Of a stretch of 64,000 nt of DNA, positions 57,123 to 64,000 are shown piece after piece. The DNA lies in NCBI GenBank assembly GCA_022495005.1, contig JAGYXB010001336.1, positions 62,001 through 126,000 on the forward strand, written 5' to 3'. The notes under the pieces are model-generated. The model was given only the letters and a program-made list of their open reading frames with translations, had not been told where the DNA came from and ran no database searches. The stretch is from Rhyacophila brunnea (lineage: Eukaryota; Arthropoda; Insecta; Trichoptera; Rhyacophilidae). Positions within the stretch are counted from its first letter, which is position 1. Each line of letters opens with the position of its first letter. Both the position numbers and the translations under genes were made by a program.

Positions 57123-59798
57123 TCGTGGGTCGGGATGTGAAGTCAGATAAGTCACAAATTGTCATTTTGAGATATAGCAAAAACAAACTTCAAAAAATTC
57201 CCCACATTCCCCTAATTATAGTTATGTTTTTTTATGAGTAACAAACCAAAGTACATGTAATTGGCTTTCAATTATATGTCCTAGAAGTATTTTAACTATT
57301 TTGTTTCATTAAAATTTAATTGGTTTAAAAAAAAGGGAATTCACTTATCTGGATTTGCACAAAAAATGATTGACTTACCTTACTACGCACAAAGTAATAT
57401 TATTATTTTTTCATGTAAATCCGACTAATATTAGCAATAAAACACACATTTTATACATAAATCTTATTGGTTTATTGAACAAAATATTATATAAATTTAA
57501 AATTAGAATTTTTATAACTTATTTTTACTTTAATGTTATTTAAGTAGTGATAAGGCACACACACCTGAATATTATAAAGGTTCATCGTTATCATTAAACT
57601 TCAGTGCGGATTTCTTCAATTGTATCAGGTTAAATATCCCTGACTGTCTCAGATGTCTCAAGTGACATAAAATTCTCTATAATAAGGTGAAATGTATGGA
57701 AGTAAGTCTATCAAATCTTTCGTCTTGTCTCGTCTTATATATGAAATTTGTTAAAATGCAGTCGTCTCGTCGAGAGTTCTTTTAAATTTCACTATTCCCG
57801 GTTCATGTTTGTTGAATTAAAGCCACTTAACATCTCTCCAAACAAACTTATTCCCATATGTGTCTATACGATACGAGTAGTTAAAATAATCTGCACGAGT
57901 TATTTCAGTGACTTGAAAAGGATTTTTCTTTGCAGTATCGCATATTGATTTGGCCCAATCATGAGGATGTTCGATCGTTCCACCAAATATCTTTTTTTTC
58001 TTCTTAATTATGCGATGGTCACTATCGCACTCCATATGTGTGTGGCCAGGGACTAAATTATTTTTAATCAATTTTGTTTCAAGTCTCAGAATGTTTCACT
58101 GCTATCATGCACATTACAGCTACGTGGCTATTTTTGTTTTGACCCGCACATCTATCGGAATACATGACCACATGCTTAATATTATCATGTATCCCCTTGG
58201 TTAAGTATTTGAACAGGCATGCAGCGATATCGTTAGCTTCTCTGTTAGCAAGAGCTCGTGGCATACAAAGCAATATCCCTGGTTATTATCACAATCATGC
58301 ACTGTCAAAATGTCGTTTGTAAAAAGCCAGGGAACTTTCAACAACTGGTGTAGGCATACATTGCTGCATGTCAAATGTTACAATTTGGCAAGAGGAATCT
58401 TGCAAGTACTCTTTATCACAACTCTTAACTGAATATGCAAAGTCAGCTTCGTCATGATATGATGCTCTTTCAATTCCTCACGATTTTTATTTCTTTCTTC
58501 ATCATAGGTGGAATTCTTAATTTGTATATATGTACATAAGTTTATCGCATTTTTGGCAAGTATCCTTATTTAGCCGTTTGAATGTTAAGTTCATGCCATG
58601 GAATATTTCTGCGTATAAACGAATATTGATGGAATTACAGCTAATACTCTTCAAATATTGAGAATACATCACAGTTATTGTCAAATGTGGCGGTAAGTAT
58701 TTTCTGACAGTCACATATGTGTCTTTGCTATTTGCCTATCTTGTTCACTATCTTTGTTTTTAGGGATATTTTTCCTCTTGCATCTTCTTGAATGAGTATA
58801 CCGGAAGCAGTCGCACGTTTTTTTCAAAACATGTTCAAAAAATTGTGACTTTCACTTAATGCTTTTAATGTACAACCTTTACAAATTGGTTTCCGTAACA
58901 GTACAACAGTCAAGTAATATATAACTGTTACTTGGCGAAAATGATGTTTCCCTGGTTCGTTTTGTCTGATATGACTTTTTCCATATTCATAACTTTCATT
59001 ATAGGTACATTGTAACTTTTGCCAGTAATTCGTGCAACATCTTTTTCATTTCTGGAGGCTTTTGTATCATTCTTTAAATTACGTTTTTGGTGATTATTTC
59101 TACTGAATCGAGAACGAGGGTCATAGCTTAAAATAACGTTGTGATGTGTAATCGTGGAAGCATTATTTAAGCATGAAGGGTGTGGTTCTTCAATGTTGGT
59201 AAATTAGACTAATAATTCTTGAATATTAAAATCAGGATGTTTTATGCTATCATATGAATCGTCAACCTACAAGTTATTGGAGTATGTGGTTGAACCTAGA
59301 AGCAAGATTATTTGTTTGGATGTTGTTTACGTGTTTTTAGAGTTAAATAAATCAAATTCGATAAATTTGGTATATTTTTTATAATATACTAATAATACAC
59401 ATACTTATTTATTTAAGTCATAATTTATTAAAATATGACTATTTTACTAACGTTCTGTTGTTATTTTTTTTTCAAAATTTCTCAAAATATCTTAAAAAAT
59501 TCGTTAGATTCACCAAGATCAACATGGAGTAGGTATGACGTTTGAAGATAAGCCAACCATGAGTAGTAAGGTAAGTCACACAAAACGTTGACTTATCTGA
59601 CTACTCATGTGACTTAACTGTGTACACACCCCGTAAAATAAAAAAATATGTTTAGACTGAAAATGCATCTCGCTAATGGTGAGACGTACGACTTATCTGA
59701 CTACACAGAACGAAAGATTATTTTTTTTTAGTATGGTGGCATTCATATCTCATTTTTGCTGTTTTGTGACTTACCTGACTACACATCCCGACCCACGA
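57123..59798 (-). mobile_element. DNA transposon with YSD/GQNKN-family gene (2.68 kb)
   Basis: Termini TCGTGGGTCGGGATGTGAAG (57123) and CTACACATCCCGACCCACGA (to 59798) are inverted repeats: 19 of the outer 20 bases pair and about 35 of 40 further in (AGTCAGATAAGTCACAAA against AGTCAGGTAAGTCACAAA). A GACTTATCTGACTAC-like motif recurs subterminally near 57350, 57370, 59555, 59590 and 59690. AA flanks both ends; the true target duplication is unclear. The interior carries one decayed - strand gene (57815-59200). Confidence 0.7.
57815..59200 (-). pseudogene. Decayed gene with YSDxCxGQNKN signature (DUF7869-like)
   Basis: Read on the - strand, from high to low coordinates: a Lys/Arg-rich part (DPRSRFSRNNHQKRN, ARITGKSYNVP; 59125-59020), RLNKDTCQKCDKL (about 58560), TFDMQQCMPTPVVESSLAFY (58380-58320), HDCDNNQGYCF (58300-58265), VVMYSDRCAGQNKNSHVA (58175-58120), LVPGHTHMECDSDHRI (58058-58011) and NPFQVTEITRADYFNYSYRI. 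Stops and several frameshifts interrupt it. I recall this signature from a large insect family now catalogued as DUF7869 (name to be checked). The Asp of TFD, the Asp of YSD and the Glu of HMECDSDH would suit an RNase H-fold catalytic triad; that is inference. Its place between inverted repeats suggests that it was the transposase. Confidence 0.7.
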
Positions 59799-59801
59799 AA
59801 T

Positions 59802-61106
59802 ACCTGGCCTGCAGGTATAACTGAGGGTGTTCACCTACGAGTTATTGCGAGCCGTCGCATCCACAAGTGGTTAACGAATGCGCGCGGCTTAACGGTCATA
59901 ATTATTAGGATCGTTAGTGTTTTTTTGATTTGAGCTTTCTTGTCTTTTCGACATGTAGCATCAGAATATTAAAGCAAATATTGGATGGCTCAGATAGTTG
60001 TACCAATTTATGAGTACTGCGTGTTTTCCAGTGGCCTCAAGTCTTGCGTGTCGTAGAATGCCGAGAGGAGTCTGTGGAGAAGGCTGCTCGATAGCCGATT
60101 CATCCGGGTCACAATCCTCAGTCACGAGGTCCTGACGAACAAGAAGAAAAATTAATATTCAAGGTGGGAGTCTAAACCTGAAACTCCCCTTGTGCGCGCA
60201 CCTGGCATATCCATAATATATCGATGGCCTAATGTCAATATCCCGCAAGTGACTTTTACAAATTGTGCAGGAAGCTAAAAAACTAAATATTTAATATCCC
60301 GTATCTGACTGTTAATGGTTCACACATGTTGTAACGTTGTAACTACATAGCATGCCAATAATCCGTAACATAAAAAGTGGTAAAGCAAAGCACATAACCG
60401 CTAATATAATGATATTATCCAATTGAATGTGATATATTGTATATAAAGATAAAAATCCAAATTTGTTATAGGTTTACTTACTGTTTTCCCTTTTAAATAA
60501 TTCGAAAGTGACATTTTGTAGCTGAATTCAACACACGTCATGCAACACGCTTGTCAGCTCAGAGGCAAGATGCGGGCTATTACAGGTTTATTTCTACAAT
60601 GCTTAGATACGGGAAATGACTAAAATGGCTGAATCATTTTTTGTTAAAATAACTACAGATAATATGGAAATTTCGCAGTCGATGGGCAGTATTTTTGTTA
60701 CATCAAAAAGTCATTTTTGTCATATAGGTCGGATACGGGGTATTGACATTAGACCATTGATATACTTTAATTTTAAATGGCCATTTGTGATTTCGAAATA
60801 TTTTACTTTTGATCAGCGTTTTTTGTGTTTTGAGTATTTATATCATACTGAAGCACAATATATGGTTAATAAAAAACGATGTCTGTCTATATAGGTACCT
60901 ATCTAGTGTTTGTTTTTTTTCTAGCTCAAACATCAACGCGTTAAACGTATCCTTTTTTATATATCTACGATGTACAGATAGTCTGCATGCTGGAAGGCAC
61001 TAGATTCTCATCCGGGAGAAGTCACATCATTGTGATTCTCTCAAAATTTTGGGTGTGTCGGTGTTTATTTCACTGCTACTACTACTACAACACTACTATC
61101 ATTAGG
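59802..61106. other. Unassigned interval with SINE-C-like remnant
   Basis: Near 60985-61070 GGAAGGCACTAGATTCTCAT, CCGGGAGAAG and TCTCAAAATTTTGGGTGTGT loosely follow SINE-C. The rest, including a 92-codon frame at 60616, has no support. Confidence 0.3.
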
Positions 61107-61114
61107 CCTCACGG

Positions 61115-61705
61115 CAGTAGCGAAGGGTGGGGTTAGGCTGTTGATCCGCCATACATAGTGCACATTAAGCTTTGTTAGTCATACGTATTTGTTTTTATTG
61201 AACTAAGACTACAATTTACAGATAGTGTCAGTTAGTTTTTAAAAATCAATTAAACCCTGTCTAATTCAAACCACAATTAGTCATGGTGTGCTTTCGGCGA
61301 TATCACAAAAATCACAAAATTGTGCACACTTTTTCATTCATACTTATTTATTTTAGTTGAATTAAGAATACATATTAGACGTATAGTTGGTTGATTTTTT
61401 AAGTTCATTAAGCCCTGTCTTAACCAAATTATAATAGATAAAAAATATTATTCAATATATAAAATATCCAAAGTTATGTATGATTTAACTGCATATTTTT
61501 TAATATTTTATAGATAGACGAGTATTTTTTAACCATTATATATTATGCTTGATTTTTGCAGCGTTTTATTGATTTTTTAAAACTAACCAACACTATCTGT
61601 AAATTGTAATCTTATTTCAATTAAAAAAAATACGTATGACTGACAAAGTTTAGTGTGCACTATTTATGGCAGATCTTAACAGCCTACCTCCACTCTTCGC
61701 CACTG
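61115..61705. mobile_element. hAT MITE, family Y copy 4 (591 bp)
   Basis: Starts CAGTAGCGAAGGGTGGGGTT and ends CTACCTCCACTCTTCGCCACTG (borders exact). Flanking 8-mers CCTCACGG (61107-61114) and CCTCATGG (61706-61713) match at 7 of 8. Same inner blocks as copy 1. Confidence 0.9.
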
Positions 61706-61713
61706 CCTCATGG

Positions 61714-62365
61714 CCTATATTGTTGTGTTAAAAAAGAACAAAAAATATGAGGTTCACAGTATTTATAAATATATCATTAACTATTCGTATGTGAAAATCC
61801 CATATAATATTATTATATGACTGCATTTTTGCTAATGAGCTTTTATATGATTGTGTAAATGTGTTATTTTCCCTACGATAGCCTTGGCGGCTTGTATTAT
61901 GCAGGGTGTGAAGGTAATCATTTTCTATTTAGTATTATAATAGATTATATTTTGTTGAAGGGTTGTGTTGTTGACTTCTTAGCAAGCAATTAATTATATT
62001 TTGTCACCATTTGTCAGTTTTGTCACTAGGTGAGGGGGAGGGACCACCTAGATTTGAATTTAGTTGCCTGAAAATTATCATTTATTTATGTAGTAAAGGG
62101 TTGAATAAACATAATTATTAAATATTCAAAAGTAGGTAGAGTAAAGACAATATATTTAAAAGCTCATTTGAATAAGTATTTTAAAGCTTTGGAGTGAGGC
62201 GTTGAATAATCGTAATCATTAATATATATAATTTGTGTGTAGATTCCGTAGGTATACCATGGTTAAAAGCGAAAGAAAAATAAAAAAAAACAAATTATTA
62301 TATCAATATTATATTTATTTTCAATCCATATATATATCAGTCCACGTCTCGCAGCCATACGTGAG
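61714..62365. other. Unassigned AT-rich interval
   Basis: Nothing recognised. Confidence 0.3.
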
Positions 62366-62369
62366 CACG

Positions 62370-62752
62370 GGTAGTGGACCCTCAACACGAGAGATGTCCA
62401 AAGGCTGAGTCGCACAGCGAGGCATGGAGAGGTGCATGTTGGGCATCACGCGAAAGGACCGTAAGAGAAACGAATGGGTTAGGAAGCAGACAGGAGTACG
62501 CGATGTAATAGACGTTGCCAAACAGCTGAAATGGGGATGGGTGGGACACATTGCTCGCCGAAAGGACGGCCGCTGGACAAATGCCGTCATCCAATGGTAC
62601 CCAAAAACGGCCACAGGATCGGCCTAAAAGGCGCTGGATTGACGAACTGGTAAAGTTCGTCAATCGAACGACACAGGATCGTTAGAGTTGGAAGAAGCTT
62701 GGGGAGGCCTTCATCCAGCAGTGGATTGACCCCGGCTGATGATGATGATGAT
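62370..62752 (+). pseudogene. LINE RT C-terminal fragment with ATG-repeat tail
   Basis: MERCMLGITRKDRKRNEWVR, KQTGVRDVIDVAKQLKWGWV and GHIARRKDGRWTNAVIQWYP; a frameshift near 62620 moves to RRWIDELVKF, and GEAFIQQWIDPG ends the frame before a GATGATGATGATG run. The order M-x-G-I-T-R-x-D-R-x-R-N, K-W-x-W-x-G-H-I-A-R, W-x-P is the C-terminus of a widespread insect LINE type. 5'-truncated. Confidence 0.85.
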
Positions 62753-63240
62753 ATATATCAGTGTTATCTTACTTGTATATGAAATTTAAATCTTTAAAAA
62801 AATATTGTTTATAAGTACTTATCTAATATTATCATTATGATTTACTCGACAAACGAAACATCTGCTTCAAACAATAATTAGAGAGATTAATTATACATAC
62901 TTTTTTTCTAAACGTTTATTAAATTTAGTATCTAGCTTCTTATAAAACAGATTTAATTTGTTACTGATTGCCTTTTTAATCACCACAAAAGCGTTGCATC
63001 GCCCATGTTGATGGATCACTATAATTTAACTATTCAATTAATTTTCCTATTCTCGTGAAGTAGCCGACCACTAACATTTTGAAAGCGGTACGGTCCAACT
63101 GTTAACAGTAATTTTAATAACCACTTTGATACTAATCTGCATATTAGAAAAACACTCTAATCAATTCTCCATAAAGCAAGCATCTATTCGAATATCATAA
63201 ATAATAAATTGCACTAGGATTATTCATAAGTTTGAGACAT
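62753..63240. other. Unassigned AT-rich interval
   Basis: Nothing recognised. Confidence 0.3.
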
Positions 63241-63244
63241 TATT

Positions 63245-63315
63245 TTTTCCGTGGCTATCGTGGTCCAATGCACAAGGCACTGGTTTATCATATCGGAGGT
63301 TTCTACAGGGATATT
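63245..63315 (+). mobile_element. SINE-C head
   Basis: CGTGGCTATCGTGGTCCAAT and GCACAAGGCACTGGTTTATC match the head of 4999-5188. The body is missing. Confidence 0.6.
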
Positions 63316-63322
63316 CTAACAC

Positions 63323-63400
63323 AGGGTTTCCCAAACTATGTTCCGCGGAACACCAGTGTTCCGCCGAACCTGAATAGGTGTTCCACAACCATTTGGATAG
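63323..63400 (+). mobile_element. hAT-type end, isolated
   Basis: CAGGGTTTCCCAAACTATGT then TCCGCGGAACACCAGTGTTC is the classic start of Charlie-type hAT elements. No second end seen before 63550. Confidence 0.5.
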
Positions 63401-63549
63401 TTTTTATATACTGCAACACATTTAAAGATCTTCTACTAAGTCGAAGCAAAATAAGTAAAACTAAAATAATTAAAGAATCTACTTCATATTAAAAGACGAG
63501 TGATGATCAATCTCCACTGATGTTTATGACGTGAAGTATCAAGATAGGT

Positions 63550-63925
63550 CATGGCTCCCACAAGGGGGGGCTAACAGGCCTGTAGCCTAGGGGCCTGGGC
63601 TTACGGGGGGCCTGGCGTGAGAGATCGACCAGCCAAGTGAGATAAACAAACATCACAAACATGCACTAATAGTAAAAAAATGTCGTTTCACTTTCAGCAT
63701 GCTAACATTTAATAATGTGTGGTTTAACCATGCTCACAATTTTTGATTATTGTCGACATTTGACATGTCGATAACTGTACATATCAACATAAAAGTGGGT
63801 GTATTAAAAATACAAAAAAAGCCAAAAAACGTAAATGATCGTCACATTACCTTTAACTATAGCGATAAGTAGGGGCCCGCCAAAGATCCTAGTCTGGGGG
63901 CTTGCTTCAGGATGTGGGGGTCGTG
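63550..63925. mobile_element. hAT-like MITE, GC-rich ends (copy 2, 376 bp)
   Basis: Same element as 21377-21739: CATGGCTCCCACAAGGGGGG to GTGGGGGTCGTG, with shared GCGATAAGTAGGGG and CCGCCAAAGATCCTAG. Flanks AGATAGGT / ATCTAGGT match at 6 of 8. Confidence 0.75.
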
Positions 63926-64000
63926 ATCTAGGTACAGACGGTGGACCATCTTTTCTCACACCGTGCGCATGAAAAATATGGGGTATATTGTCTTTAACTG

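Overview
This is a 64 kb piece of an AT-rich arthropod (most likely insect) nuclear genome. The evidence is a spliced animal gene with GT-AG introns, tRNA-derived SINEs, several insect-type LINEs and many non-autonomous DNA transposons. I cannot fix the order. The frequent TAGGTACCTA-type words, the AT bias and one aphid-like transposon gene would fit a hemipteran, but this is not proof.

The only host gene I recognise is the 3' end of an ARID4-family chromatin regulator on the + strand. Its four exons (234-346, 1420-1617, 3095-3235, 9289-9320) splice in frame into the conserved ARID4 C-terminus, and its introns are full of transposons. Two weaker host-gene candidates lie on the - strand: a terminal exon at 38341-38506, and a TATA-driven first exon with a signal-peptide-like start at 51744 and below.

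Nearly everything else is mobile DNA. (1) hAT-type elements with 8-bp target duplications I could read directly: the CAGTGGCGAAGG family (1794, 4590, 53288, 61115), 21377 and 63550, 24563 and 44694, 26595, 31314 and 39616. (2) TTAA-target elements: family X (3527, copy at 45699, 53584) and family Z with long inverted ends (15175, 22867, 55830). (3) A PIF/Harbinger element at 6070-7170 with a TAA duplication. (4) A broken mariner-like transposase at 29880-30812. (5) Pogo-like ends at 10109 and 28640. (6) Three tRNA-derived SINE families. (7) 3' ends of at least four LINE types. (8) Several unnamed inverted-repeat elements, some with TTAGG-like runs at their centre.

Two observations stand out. 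At 57123-59798 a decayed gene of the insect family with a YSDxCxGQNKN motif lies between terminal inverted repeats of about 40 bp, with repeated subterminal motifs. That is the layout of an autonomous DNA transposon. At 52820-52851 (degenerate copy near 36575) there is a sequence with the layout of a type I hammerhead ribozyme inside an inverted-repeat element, as known from Penelope-like elements and retrozymes. I found no CRISPR array, operon, rRNA gene or convincing functional tRNA gene.
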